This document shows positions 15,436 to 23,972 of a stretch of 24,141 nt of DNA, piece by piece (position 1 is the stretch's first letter; the number at the start of each line of letters is the position of its first letter). Under the pieces are notes generated by a model that was not told the DNA's origin, ran no database searches, and was given only the letters and a program-made list of their open reading frames with translations. The translations under genes and the position numbers were made by a program. This stretch comes from Bacteroidota bacterium (GTDB lineage Bacteria > Bacteroidota > Bacteroidia > Chitinophagales > Chitinophagaceae): positions 1 through 24,141 of the forward strand of contig JAEWBT010000059.1 in NCBI GenBank assembly GCA_023391015.1. The letters run 5' to 3'.

Positions 15436-15468
15436 TGAATCCACAGGTTCTCTTCTTATTTTTAAGCA

Positions 15469-17724
15469 ATGGCCAGCCCCACTGTTTTACCTACTATTTC
15501 TACTTATAACCTCGACGCCGAAGAAGAAAAAAAGCTGATTCTGCGCGAGTATCGCGCCTTGCTGCGTGCCCTCAAACCCCGCATCAAGCCGGGCGATAAA
15601 AAGCTCTTGCGCCGCGCTTTTGAAATTGCCGTGGATGCCCACAGTGAAATGCGCCGGAAGAGTGGAGAACCTTATATTCTGCACCCGATTGCCGTGGCGC
15701 AGATTGTGGTCGAAGAAATCGGGCTGGGCGTTACCTCGGCTATCTGCGCGCTGCTGCACGATGTGGTGGAAGACACCGAGATCACGCTCGATGATATTGA
15801 ACAGGAGTTTGGCACCCGCTACGCCCGTATTATCGATGGCCTTACCAAAATCGGAAATGTGGTGGATTTGCAGGCCAGCACCACCATTCAGGCCGAAAAT
15901 TTCCGGAAAATCCTGCTTACCCTGGCCGAAGACCCGCGGGTGATCCTGATTAAACTGGCCGACCGCCTCCACAACATGCGGACGCTGGACAGCATGGTGC
16001 GCGACAAGCAGCTGAAAATCGCTTCCGAAACCACTTATATCTACGCGCCGCTGGCCCACCGCCTTGGCTTTTACGAACTGAAAAGCGAGCTGGAAGACCT
16101 GGCCTTGAAATATGTGCGCCCGGAAGTTTTTGGAGAGATTTCGCAGGCGCTTAAGGATACCCACCGCGACCGCAACCGGTATATCAACGAGTTTATCCGC
16201 CCCTTGCGCGAGATGCTGGAAGCCCAGGGACTGGATTTTAAAATCTTTGGCCGCCCCAAGGCCATTCACAGCATTTGGGACAAGATGCGCACCAAGCACG
16301 TCAGCTTCGAAGAAGTGTATGACCTGTTTGCCATTCGCATTATCCTGAACTCGCCGCCGGAGCGCGAACGGCAGGATTGCTGGCGCGTGTATTCGATGAT
16401 AACCAACATTTACCGCCCTTCGCCGGAGCGCCTGCGCGACTGGATTTCGGTGCCCAAGGGCAACGGCTATGAAGCCCTGCACACCACCGTGATGGGGCCG
16501 GGCGGGCGTTGGGTAGAAGTGCAGATCCGATCGGCGCGGATGAACGAAATTGCCGAAAAAGGCCTGGCGGCGCACTGGCGTTACAAGGAAGGCAATACCC
16601 AGGAATCCAAACTAGACTCTTTTCTGCAAAACATCCGCGAGCTGCTCCTGCAAGCCGAACACGGCGACACGCTGGAGTTTTTGCAGGACGTAAAACTGGA
16701 CCTTTTTACCGAGGAAATCTACGTCTATACTCCCAAGGGCGATATGCGGGTGCTGCCCAAAGGCGCTACGGCGCTGGACTTTGCCTTTGACATCCACTCC
16801 GACTTGGGGCTGCACTGCATTGGCGCAAAAGTGAACTACAAGCTCGTGCCGATGTCGCACCCGGTGAAAAGCGGCGACCAGGTGGAAATCATTACCTCTT
16901 CCAAGCAAAAGCCCGACGCCGAATGGCTGGATTTTGTGCTGACCGGCAAGGCAAAATCCAAGATTAAATCGTTTTTAAAGGAAGAGCGCCGCGTAATTGG
17001 CGTTCGGGGAAAAGAGATTCTGGAAAAGAAATTAGAAGCGTTGGGTGTGCCGCTTTCCAAGCCCAACATCACCGAGATGTGCAGCTATTTCCAGAAAATC
17101 GACGCGGCAGACTTGTTCTACGGCGCGGCTGTGGGCAATTTTGACCTGCGTGAATTGAAAAATTTCCGGATTGAAGGCGAGCGCATGCTGCAACCGGCAA
17201 AGGAAACCAACCTCGACAGCCGGCAGCTGATTCCGGAAGATGCCCTGCCGCACCCGAAAGGCTCCGAGATTGTGATATTCGGCGATACGCAGGATAAGAT
17301 TCTTTACAAACTGGCCAATTGTTGCCAGCCCATCCCGGGCGATGATGTTTTTGGATTCCAGTCGCCGGGCGAAGGCCTTCGCATCCACCGCACCGACTGC
17401 AAAAACGCGTCGCGGCTGATGGCACAGCACGGCCACCGCGTGGTGAAAACCAAGTGGGCTAAAAACAACGAAATCTCATTTCTCTGTGGCGTGCGCGTTA
17501 CTGGGCTGGACGATGTAGGTGTGATTCAGAAGATTGCCAATGTGGTAACCGGCGACCTCAAAATGAACATGCGCAGCCTCAGCATCGACGGGCACAATGG
17601 CGTTTTTGAAGGAACTATTATGGTTTTTGTGCACGACCGCGAAGAGCTGGATTTGCTCAGCCAGAAGCTGATAGAATCCGGTGGTATCAGCAAAGTGGAA
17701 CGGCTGGAAGCAAGCGATTTGTAA
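15469..17724 (+). CDS. rsh: Bifunctional (p)ppGpp synthetase/hydrolase (RelA/SpoT homolog)
   Basis: 751 aa, full length, controlling the stringent-response alarmones (p)ppGpp. HD hydrolase domain: YILHP (H72), LLHDVVEDT (H97, D98, E101, D102) and LADRLHNMRTL (D165, N169), all intact. Synthetase domain (about 240-385): GRPKAIHSIWDKM, EVYDLFAIRII, RLRDWISVPKGNGYEALHTT and EVQIRSARMNEIAEKGLAAHW. The RLRD motif matches the basic RxKD class of bifunctional enzymes rather than the EXDD class of RelA-only synthetases. A TGS domain follows (about 415-475, VYTPKGDMRVLPKGATALDFAF), then a zinc-finger-like/CC region (ANCCQPIPGDDVFG, about 616-629) and a C-terminal ACT domain (about 670-751). All four domains are complete, so both activities are expected. 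Downstream M32 gene follows after 97 bp. Confidence 0.97.
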   Translation: MASPTVLPTISTYNLDAEEEKKLILREYRALLRALKPRIKPGDKKLLRRAFEIAVDAHSEMRRKSGEPYILHPIAVAQIVVEEIGLGVTSAICALLHDVVEDTEITLDDIEQEFGTRYARIIDGLTKIGNVVDLQASTTIQAENFRKILLTLAEDPRVILIKLADRLHNMRTLDSMVRDKQLKIASETTYIYAPLAHRLGFYELKSELEDLALKYVRPEVFGEISQALKDTHRDRNRYINEFIRPLREMLEAQGLDFKIFGRPKAIHSIWDKMRTKHVSFEEVYDLFAIRIILNSPPERERQDCWRVYSMITNIYRPSPERLRDWISVPKGNGYEALHTTVMGPGGRWVEVQIRSARMNEIAEKGLAAHWRYKEGNTQESKLDSFLQNIRELLLQAEHGDTLEFLQDVKLDLFTEEIYVYTPKGDMRVLPKGATALDFAFDIHSDLGLHCIGAKVNYKLVPMSHPVKSGDQVEIITSSKQKPDAEWLDFVLTGKAKSKIKSFLKEERRVIGVRGKEILEKKLEALGVPLSKPNITEMCSYFQKIDAADLFYGAAVGNFDLRELKNFRIEGERMLQPAKETNLDSRQLIPEDALPHPKGSEIVIFGDTQDKILYKLANCCQPIPGDDVFGFQSPGEGLRIHRTDCKNASRLMAQHGHRVVKTKWAKNNEISFLCGVRVTGLDDVGVIQKIANVVTGDLKMNMRSLSIDGHNGVFEGTIMVFVHDREELDLLSQKLIESGGISKVERLEASDL

Positions 17725-17821
17725 AAGGGATTAAGGATTAGAGATAATATGAAAGGAAAAACAACTTCTATCTTGCTTCACTTTAACCTTATAAACCCTA
17801 TAAACTCCTAACTCCTATTAA

Positions 17822-19324
17822 ATGTCCTACGCCGAATACCAAACCCTGACCCAAAAAGCAGCTGATTTTAACAACGCCGCAGCCGTTTTGAGTTGGGATC
17901 AGGAAACCTACATGCCGCCCAAAGGCTTTGCACTCCGGGGGCGGCAACTGGCTACACTCGCCTTAGCAGCCCATGAAATTCTGACTTCGGCCTGCTACGC
18001 GCAGTTGCTTCACGACTTAGGGCAGGATGACACGCTTTCGGACACCGAACGGATCAATGTGGTGCGCAGCGCCGAGGATTATGAAAAAGCTGCCAAGCTA
18101 CCGCCGCAGTTTGTGGAGGCCCTTTCCCTGCAAAGCACCGTGTGTTATGAAGCGTGGATGAAGGCGCGGGCAGCATCGGATTTCTCCCTTTTTGAGGGGC
18201 CGCTGCAAAAGATGATTGACCTAAAGCGGGAACAGGCAGCGCTCTATGGTTTTGCCGGCCATCCATATGATGGGCTTCTGGACGATTATGAAAAAGGCGT
18301 AACGGTGGCTTTGCTGGACCCCATTTTCCGGAATTTAAAAGCCGCGCTGCAACCGATTCTGGAAAAAATCAGTGCTGCTCCGCAGGTAAGCGACGTTGTT
18401 TTTAAAGGTTATTTTGAAAAAGATAAACAGTTTCGCTTTTCAGAAACCGTACTCCGCCAGATGGGTTACGATTTTGAGGCGGGCCGGCAGGACTACGCCG
18501 CGCACCCTTTTTCCATTTCGTTTGGCCCCGACGATGCCCGGATCACCACCCGCGCCGACGAAGAAAACCTGGCTTACATGCTGTGGAGCTCTATCCACGA
18601 AGGCGGCCACGCGCTTTATGAACAAGGGTTGCCGTTGGCGCAGTACGGGTTGCCCCTGGGTGAGGCCTGCTCGCTTGCCATCCACGAAAGCCAAAGCCGG
18701 TTGTGGGAAAACAACGTGGGGCGGAGCCACGCTTTCGCGGATGTTTTTTTTCCAAAATTGCAGGCCGTTTTTCCGGAAATGTTGAGTCGGTTTTCGGCGA
18801 ATGATTTCTTCCGGGCGGCCAACCGGGTATGTCCTTCGCTCATCCGCACCGAAGCCGACGAGCTGACCTATCACTTTCATGTGGCCATCCGTTACGAGCT
18901 GGAAAAAAGCCTTTTTTCCGGAAATCTGGAAGCCCGCGACTTGCCCGCCGCCTGGAATAAAGCTTATCAACAATACTTAGGCATCACACCGTCTAGCGAT
19001 GCATTGGGCGTGTTGCAGGACGTGCATTGGTCGCACGGCTCGTTTGGATATTTTCCTACTTATACACTCGGCTCGCTCTACGCTGCCCAGTTTTTTGAGC
19101 AGGCCCAAAAAGACCTTCCGGACCTGGAAGCGCAGTTTGAAAAAGGGGATTTCTCCCATCTGCTTCGCTGGCTTCGGGAACATATCCACCAATATGGCCG
19201 GCGTTACACTTCTGAAGAATTGTGTCAGCGGGCAACGGGTAGCGGGTTGAGCAGTGAACCCTTTATCCGGTACATTCAAAATAAAATGACGCGCGTGTAT
19301 CCGGAAGCGTTTCCTCAATCGTAA
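17822..19324 (+). CDS. M32-family metallocarboxypeptidase
   Basis: 500 aa, the usual length for this family (Thermus TaqCP / Pyrococcus PfuCP type). Zinc motif HEGGH at residues 259-263 (SSIHEGGHALYEQGL), third ligand E289 within IHESQSRLWENNVG (287-300). Also visible are SWDQETYMPP near the N-terminus (24-33), DDARITTR and the substrate-site region ELTYHFHVAIRYELEK, all family hallmarks. The enzyme removes C-terminal amino acids from peptides in the cytoplasm with broad specificity; no signal peptide is present. It follows rsh by 97 bp and precedes the two-TM gene by 12 bp, so the last two are probably co-transcribed. Confidence 0.95.
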   Translation: MSYAEYQTLTQKAADFNNAAAVLSWDQETYMPPKGFALRGRQLATLALAAHEILTSACYAQLLHDLGQDDTLSDTERINVVRSAEDYEKAAKLPPQFVEALSLQSTVCYEAWMKARAASDFSLFEGPLQKMIDLKREQAALYGFAGHPYDGLLDDYEKGVTVALLDPIFRNLKAALQPILEKISAAPQVSDVVFKGYFEKDKQFRFSETVLRQMGYDFEAGRQDYAAHPFSISFGPDDARITTRADEENLAYMLWSSIHEGGHALYEQGLPLAQYGLPLGEACSLAIHESQSRLWENNVGRSHAFADVFFPKLQAVFPEMLSRFSANDFFRAANRVCPSLIRTEADELTYHFHVAIRYELEKSLFSGNLEARDLPAAWNKAYQQYLGITPSSDALGVLQDVHWSHGSFGYFPTYTLGSLYAAQFFEQAQKDLPDLEAQFEKGDFSHLLRWLREHIHQYGRRYTSEELCQRATGSGLSSEPFIRYIQNKMTRVYPEAFPQS

Positions 19325-19336
19325 CTTTAAGAAGTT

Positions 19337-19837
19337 ATGAAAGGCACGCTCGTTCCTTACTACACCGAATCGTTGACGCAGGACGAAGCCTCTTTTTTAA
19401 AGGCCCGTCGCGATGCAGAAGTACGGTCGGTTTATAAACTCTTCCGGGTGTGTATGATTCTAAGTTTTATCCTGCCGTTTGCCGGGGCGTGGATTCAGGC
19501 CGTTCGGGAAGGCGACCCGTCGGAGTTCTCTGTGTTGCGGTATTTTTTGCTCGTTTTTTGGCTGTTGCTGGTGAGCGCTTTTATCGCGTGGGTCAGTTAC
19601 TGGCGGAATGTTCGACCGCTGCGGCGCGACCTGCGCGGCGGCGAAAAAATCGTGGAGCAGGCTACTGTGAACCGGAAGGTTTTTATGCCCCAAAACAACA
19701 GCTATCACCTCTATCTAAATTCGATGATTCTACTTAGCATTGAGGTAGAAGCCGCAGTGTACCAATTGCTGCATCAGGGCGACGAAATCAATATCCTGTA
19801 TGCGCCGCACAGCAAGGTGCAGTTGGGGTATTTTTAA
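19337..19837 (+). CDS. Two-TM membrane protein of unknown function
   Basis: 166 aa. A basic N-terminal cytoplasmic stretch (DEASFLKARRDAEVRSVYKL) leads to two transmembrane segments (about residues 36-54 and 67-88), then a soluble C-terminal part of about 75 residues with beta-strand character (VNRKVFMPQNNSYHLYLNS, EINILYAPHSKVQLGYF). I do not recognise a family. The layout of a two-TM hairpin plus small beta domain with YAPHSKVQLG recalls small bacterial membrane proteins that carry an SH3/OB-like barrel, but this is only an impression. It begins 12 bp after the M32 gene and is followed by the strong terminator at 19871-19912. Confidence 0.8.
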   Translation: MKGTLVPYYTESLTQDEASFLKARRDAEVRSVYKLFRVCMILSFILPFAGAWIQAVREGDPSEFSVLRYFLLVFWLLLVSAFIAWVSYWRNVRPLRRDLRGGEKIVEQATVNRKVFMPQNNSYHLYLNSMILLSIEVEAAVYQLLHQGDEINILYAPHSKVQLGYF

Positions 19838-19870
19838 AAGCCTTGAGCAGTTGCGGGCATCAAAAATGCG

Positions 19871-19912
19871 AAAAAAGAAAGCACAGCCTGACCAGGCTGT
19901 GCTTTCTTTTTT
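19871..19912. terminator. Strong bidirectional intrinsic terminator
   Basis: A perfect 19-bp inverted repeat (19871-19889 with 19894-19912) around a GACC loop. The GC core GCACAGCCT/AGGCTGTGC is flanked by A-rich and T-rich arms that serve as U-tract in each direction. It lies 33 bp after the two-TM gene and 17 bp after the stop of the FAD oxidase gene on the other strand, so it should end both convergent transcripts. Confidence 0.95.
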
Positions 19913-19929
19913 AGGGAAAAAGTCTTTTA

Positions 19930-21438
19930 TCACATTGGGATGGACTGCGGGAAGCGGAAATGATTTTGTGGGTCATATTTTCGTTTTACTTCCTTAAGTC
20001 GCGTCAGGTTCGTACCGTAATAGGCGTTCAGATAGTCCGTTTCTGCCGGGTCAATAAAGTTTTGATAACAGTGCGGAGAGCTATAGGCCTGCATTTGGTT
20101 GTGGAAGTTATCCAGCCATTGCTCAGCCACAGCCAGAGTGCTGCTTTTGTCCTCCGGCGTCCATTCCAGCTCGGTGCTGGAAAGCATTTTGTAGCCCCGG
20201 TGAACCATCGCCATTTCTTCCGGGCGTTTACTATCAATAGCACCACCCAGCAAAAAGAACTTCCAGGTAGCTGCGCCGCTCGTGCCAGGCCAAGCGTTCA
20301 TCCGATCCAAAATCGTGTCGATAGCCGCGTCACTCAGGTAGTCTTTAATAAACCGCGAGCGCTCATGGCTGTATTCAGGCAAACCTTGTTCGGAAAGAAA
20401 AACGTTGCCGTCCCAATAATTCGTTTCGCGGATGTCTGTTGAAGCGGGCGTTTGCACCGCCAGCATGGGTTGCAAAATGCCTTCCAGCGCGGCGCGGTTT
20501 CCGGCACTGTAGCTGCCCATAATCGTAAGTGTCATGGGGTTTGAAGACCCCGGCTGGGTGCGGACCAGACTGAGTTTCATGCCCAGGGTATCGGGGGCTT
20601 GCGCAATCATGCGCTGTGAGGCGCGCAGCAGTCCGGCCAGATTGCCACCTTTCCAGCTAATGATGAAAACCGTCAGATTGCTTACCCGGAAAGGCTCAAA
20701 AGTAAAAGACGTGTGGATGCCAAAATTGCCACCGCCGCCGCCGCGACACGCCCAGAAAAGATCGCTGTTTTGGGTTTCGTTGCAGGTGATGATGTCACCG
20801 TTGGCCAGCACCACTTCGGTTTCTATCAGCTTATCGCAGGTATAGCCGTTTTCGCGCATGTCAAAGCCAATACCACCACCCAGGGTGAGCCCGGAAACGC
20901 CTACCTCAAAACACCGTCCGTGCGTAACCGATAAGCCAAGCGCACGGCCGGCGTCAAAAACATGCCGGTTTCGGGCACCGCCTTCTGCTCGTAAAAAACC
21001 TGTGGACGGGTCCATCGTTACCTTATTCATAGGCGACACGTCAATCATCAGTCCGGTTGTGGTGGAGTAGCCGCCATAGGAATGGCCACCACTGCGGGCC
21101 ACAAACGGAACATTATGCTTTTGCGCCCAGCGAATGCAGGTCTGCACATCTTCTTTAGAGACACACGAGGCAATGCCCTGCGGCAACACCGACGCATATT
21201 GCAAGGCCCACGGCGCAGCTTTATAGGCAAAACCGCCATAATCCGGGCGCAACAAGTTGCCTTGCAGGGCAGTGGCTAGTTCGTCCCAAATGCCATCAAT
21301 CGCAGCGGTGGTTTTCCGGCAGCCGCCAAACCACGGCAGGCCAACCGCCAACCCGGCTGCCAGCAGGGTGCTTTGTTTCAGGAAAGACCGGCGTGAGGAG
21401 AACGTGGCCCGTAGTGGCTGGTTGGGTGTTTCAGTCAT
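19930..21438 (-). CDS. Tat-exported FAD-binding oxidoreductase (PCMH/BBE, berberine-bridge-enzyme-like)
   Basis: 502 aa. Twin-arginine signal SSRRSFLKQ (residues 14-22) with a hydrophobic stretch ending in LPWFGGC (C40), so it may be a Tat-exported lipoprotein. The VAO/PCMH FAD domain shows ARSGGHSYGGYS (H119, predicted 8-alpha-histidyl FAD link) and GRCFEVGVSGLTLGGGIG (C176, predicted 6-S-cysteinyl link), meaning a bicovalent flavin as in GOOX and BBE enzymes. NSDLFWACRGGGGGNFGI is the usual next block. The BBE tail ends KYDPQNHFRFPQSIP. Members oxidise sugars, alcohols or alkaloids and pass electrons to O2; the substrate is not readable. It follows the redoxin gene by 46 bp in the same direction and ends at the shared terminator. 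Confidence 0.93.
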   Translation of the reverse strand: MTETPNQPLRATFSSRRSFLKQSTLLAAGLAVGLPWFGGCRKTTAAIDGIWDELATALQGNLLRPDYGGFAYKAAPWALQYASVLPQGIASCVSKEDVQTCIRWAQKHNVPFVARSGGHSYGGYSTTTGLMIDVSPMNKVTMDPSTGFLRAEGGARNRHVFDAGRALGLSVTHGRCFEVGVSGLTLGGGIGFDMRENGYTCDKLIETEVVLANGDIITCNETQNSDLFWACRGGGGGNFGIHTSFTFEPFRVSNLTVFIISWKGGNLAGLLRASQRMIAQAPDTLGMKLSLVRTQPGSSNPMTLTIMGSYSAGNRAALEGILQPMLAVQTPASTDIRETNYWDGNVFLSEQGLPEYSHERSRFIKDYLSDAAIDTILDRMNAWPGTSGAATWKFFLLGGAIDSKRPEEMAMVHRGYKMLSSTELEWTPEDKSSTLAVAEQWLDNFHNQMQAYSSPHCYQNFIDPAETDYLNAYYGTNLTRLKEVKRKYDPQNHFRFPQSIPM

Positions 21439-21484
21439 TTTGAGTGCGTGTGTAAAGTTTAGAATAAGGTCTTTTGCGGGTCAT

Positions 21485-22096
21485 TCAGGGCCGTTTTTTC
21501 CGGGAATATTCAATGGCACAGCCAAAGGCTTTGGTTTGTGGGCGCGTTACGGGTTTTCCTTTTAGCAACTCAGCGACAGCATTTCCAACAAAGGGCGTGG
21601 CTTTTTCCGGAGCCTCCCCGTTATCGTCGATGCTGCCGAAATATCTTACCCGCCAGCCGTCCGGACTTTTCCAAAGAACAAATGCAGAAGGCGTGCTTTG
21701 CGCGCCCAGACGCCGCCCCCAATGCTGACCAGCATCCTGCAAATAGGCAAATGCATAAGATTCTGCGCTTGCTTTTTCCTGCATGTAGGGAAAAGCTTCA
21801 TCTTCATAAATCATCGTATCCATGCTGTTCACAGCCACGACCGGTACGCCTTGCGGCGCATATTTTTCCTGAAGGGCGTTGAAGCGGCCTGTGTAGAGAC
21901 GGGCAAAAGGACAGTGGTTGCAGGTAAAAATCAAAATCAGCCCTTTGGTATCAGTGGAAAGAGCCGGGCTTTTTCCTTGGGCTTCCGGCAACTGGAAAAG
22001 TTGCAGTACTTCATTATCGGTCAGCGGCTTTTGTGCATTTGCAGTCAGCGACATCAATAGGCTTAAGGATAATAAAACAGCTTTTGAAAACGACAT
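21485..22096 (-). CDS. Exported thioredoxin-like (redoxin / AhpC-TSA) protein
   Basis: 203 aa. Signal peptide about residues 1-21 (MSFSKAVLLSLSLLMSLTANA). Thioredoxin fold with active site IFTCNHCPFARLY, CNHC at residues 59-62. The block VPVVAVNSMDTMIYEDEAFP and the later TPSAFVLWKSPDGWRVRYFG, containing the cis-Pro after Thr, match the periplasmic redoxin-domain group in which TCNHCP is usual. A second Cys lies near the C-terminus in AFGCAIEYS. Predicted role: thiol-disulfide exchange or peroxide handling in the periplasm. Between the MCO gene (154 bp upstream) and the FAD oxidase gene (46 bp downstream), so a shared redox context is likely but not shown. Confidence 0.9.
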   Translation of the reverse strand: MSFSKAVLLSLSLLMSLTANAQKPLTDNEVLQLFQLPEAQGKSPALSTDTKGLILIFTCNHCPFARLYTGRFNALQEKYAPQGVPVVAVNSMDTMIYEDEAFPYMQEKASAESYAFAYLQDAGQHWGRRLGAQSTPSAFVLWKSPDGWRVRYFGSIDDNGEAPEKATPFVGNAVAELLKGKPVTRPQTKAFGCAIEYSRKKRP

Positions 22097-22250
22097 GCTT
22101 CTGGTTTGAAATCCGGCGTAGAATGGGTTTCACTCGACCCGGCAGCTTGCAAAAATTTCCGGAAAATGAGACTGATTTCCGGAAAGTGTGTGAGGCGTAT
22201 AGGCATTGTTTGGTCCACCACTGGCGTCCCGCCCGAGACCTATCGGCAGG
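22097..22250. other. Intergenic region with two TTTCCGGAAA sites 20 bp apart
   Basis: 154 bp between the MCO stop (22251) and the redoxin start (22096). Perfect copies at 22156-22165 and 22176-22185 are separated by exactly 20 bp centre to centre, about two helical turns. They lie about 60-90 bp upstream of the redoxin ATG. No intrinsic terminator or clear -7 box was found. Confidence 0.7.
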
Positions 22251-23972
22251 TTACTCTTTGATAAACGATTGGGTCGTTTTCCGTCCTGTCTTCTTTTCCA
22301 GAACCGTAAGATAATATAGCCCGCTGCGCAGGCTGCTTACGTCTATTCCGTTTTGCCAATCGGGTTCTGGAAGCATGTATTTGGTACGGCCAGCCGGGTC
22401 GGTAATCCAGATATAATACACCGCAGTCGGCGCATCAAAAGTGAGGGTTAGCCGGTCTTTCACCGGATTGGGGTGCAGACTTAGCTGCATGGGCGCTGCC
22501 GCTGGTGTTTTTACGCCGGTTGCCTGGCCTGTTACTAAGAATTGTCCCATCATGCCGCCGTCTTCATGGGTCAGGATATGGCAATGAAACATAAACGGGT
22601 GCACCGAATCGGCGTAATCGTTGAACTGTCCGATAAAACGCACCGCGGTGGGCCGGATAACCTGGCCAGCGGTATCGCGCGGCGGTGCGGGGATAAGGAC
22701 TACATCTTTCCAACCGGCGTCTTCAGGGGCAGGTGGCTGACCGTTGACGTCCAGTACGTTAAACTCAATATCGTGAATGTGGAAAGGGTGCGTAACGGCA
22801 GAGGTGCTGGTGATTTCCCAAATTTCTTTGTTGGAAAGCGGCACGTCAAACTCGTTATGGGTTGGATTGTAGCTCCGGTGGTTAAATAAAAAGCTTTTAA
22901 TCTGCCCGGTGGCGCTTAACGAGTCGGAGATGAGCAACTTGCGGACGGTCTGTATTCCTGTTGTGTCATGGCGCGGGATCCGGCTCAATTGGGCCGGAAG
23001 CGTATGAACGGCGTTGGCTGTTGGCGCACCAACAACCAGATGCAGCAGCCGGAAATTGCGGCCTGCCAGCGCATTGGAAGGCGTGGCTGGCGGCACGACC
23101 ATGCCGCCCGGAATATTGGCCGGCATTTCAGCGTTGTAAGCCATAAGGTCCGGAGCAGTGCCTTGCTGGCCAGAAAGCGAAACCACCAATTCTACACGCT
23201 CGCCGGGACTGATAAGCATCCGGTTTTTGACAACCGGCGCGGGAAGCAGCCCGGCGTCGGAGCCGATAATATAAAAGTTGCGATTGTCGCTAAAACCCAG
23301 GTTGTAGGTGCGTGCCACCGAAGCATTCAGCACCCGGAAGCGTATCATTTGCGCCGGCAGGTTGGCCTGTGCATTCAACGTAAAATTAGTGAGCATGGTA
23401 TCGCCAAAGCCCTGCACCACAAACTGATTGGCATTATCAAACTTCCGGTCGGAAAGCACCAGCGGGATGTCATCCACGCCGTAGGTCCGGGGGAGCGGCA
23501 ACGACGCTTCCTGGCTGTCGCGCAGGATAATCATGCCGCCCAGTCCGGAAGCCACCTGCTTGGCCGTCATCTCGTGGAGGTGGGGGTGATACCAAAGCGT
23601 GGCGGCCTGATCGGTTACTTTCCAAAAGGGCCTCCAATGCGTGTTGGGCGGAATAACCTGATGCGGTCCGCCGTCCATTACCGCTGGTAGATGCAGCCCG
23701 TGCCAGTGCAGCGTGGTGCTGTCGTTGAGCTTGTTGTGAACGTTCAGCCGCACGGTGTCGCCCCGGCGGAAGATGAGCGTTGGCCCCCAGAACCGGCCGT
23801 TGATGCCGCCGGTAATGGTTTGGTTTCCGGAAATTAACTGGGTAAAAGTGTCCCGCATCGTCAGGTTGAACTGTGTGCCCGACAAGGTATCCGGAATCCA
23901 TAAAGGGTTGTACTGGGATCGGGCCGCAAAAACGCTGCACAGCGATATAAAGAAGAGTAAAAGTCTTTTCAT
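22251..23972 (-). CDS. Multicopper oxidase with T9SS sorting domain
   Basis: 573 aa. Signal peptide residues 1-19 (MKRLLLFFISLCSVFAARS). Copper ligands are visible in four blocks: LHWHGLHLP (H89, H91), WYHPHLHEMTAKQV (H129, H131, H133), HPFHIHDIEFN, and MFHCHILTHEDGGMM (H463, C464, H465, H469 and probable axial Met474). The layout matches three-domain CueO/FtsP-like enzymes. Residues about 497-573 form a T9SS C-terminal domain: LHPNPVKDRLTLTF, ITDPAGRTKYML and SGLYYLTVLEKKTGRKTT. The enzyme should therefore be secreted through the T9SS and oxidise phenols, metals or another reductant with O2; the substrate is unknown. First gene of the minus-strand redox group, with a short CCCTT/AAGGG hairpin in its leader. 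Confidence 0.95.
   Translation of the reverse strand: MKRLLLFFISLCSVFAARSQYNPLWIPDTLSGTQFNLTMRDTFTQLISGNQTITGGINGRFWGPTLIFRRGDTVRLNVHNKLNDSTTLHWHGLHLPAVMDGGPHQVIPPNTHWRPFWKVTDQAATLWYHPHLHEMTAKQVASGLGGMIILRDSQEASLPLPRTYGVDDIPLVLSDRKFDNANQFVVQGFGDTMLTNFTLNAQANLPAQMIRFRVLNASVARTYNLGFSDNRNFYIIGSDAGLLPAPVVKNRMLISPGERVELVVSLSGQQGTAPDLMAYNAEMPANIPGGMVVPPATPSNALAGRNFRLLHLVVGAPTANAVHTLPAQLSRIPRHDTTGIQTVRKLLISDSLSATGQIKSFLFNHRSYNPTHNEFDVPLSNKEIWEITSTSAVTHPFHIHDIEFNVLDVNGQPPAPEDAGWKDVVLIPAPPRDTAGQVIRPTAVRFIGQFNDYADSVHPFMFHCHILTHEDGGMMGQFLVTGQATGVKTPAAAPMQLSLHPNPVKDRLTLTFDAPTAVYYIWITDPAGRTKYMLPEPDWQNGIDVSSLRSGLYYLTVLEKKTGRKTTQSFIKE

Larger units (their letters stand above)
15222..15468. other. Intergenic region between sprE-like and rsh genes
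   Basis: 247 bp holding nested hairpins (15262-15306), a perfect TTTCCGGAAA (15367-15376) and a TAnnTTTG box (15428-15435). No coding frame of its own is supported. Confidence 0.6.
1447..23833. repeat. Dispersed highly iterated palindrome TTTCCGGAAA (21 perfect copies in the window)
   Basis: Perfect 10-mers start at 2451, 2746, 4422, 5947, 7298, 7569, 7828, 8198, 8403, 8514, 10792, 11488, 14080, 14767, 15367, 15900, 18770, 18915, 22156, 22176 and 23824. Ten more sites have only the 8-bp core TTCCGGAA (starts 1447, 3930, 4347, 7001, 13066, 13346, 14105, 14798, 17231, 18326). Many single half-sites TTTCCGG also occur. Eight of the 21 perfect sites are intergenic. In coding genes, sites are read in all three phases: SGK/SGN, FPE and FRK. 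Confidence 0.95.

Noticed and set aside
15248..15538. Small plus-strand frame (96 codons) before rsh
   Set aside because: It runs through the hairpins and promoter region and overlaps the rsh start in another frame; composition is not coding-like.
13917..16575. Long minus-strand open frames opposite the sprE-like and rsh genes
   Set aside because: Both sit opposite genes with clear domains and show no motif of their own.
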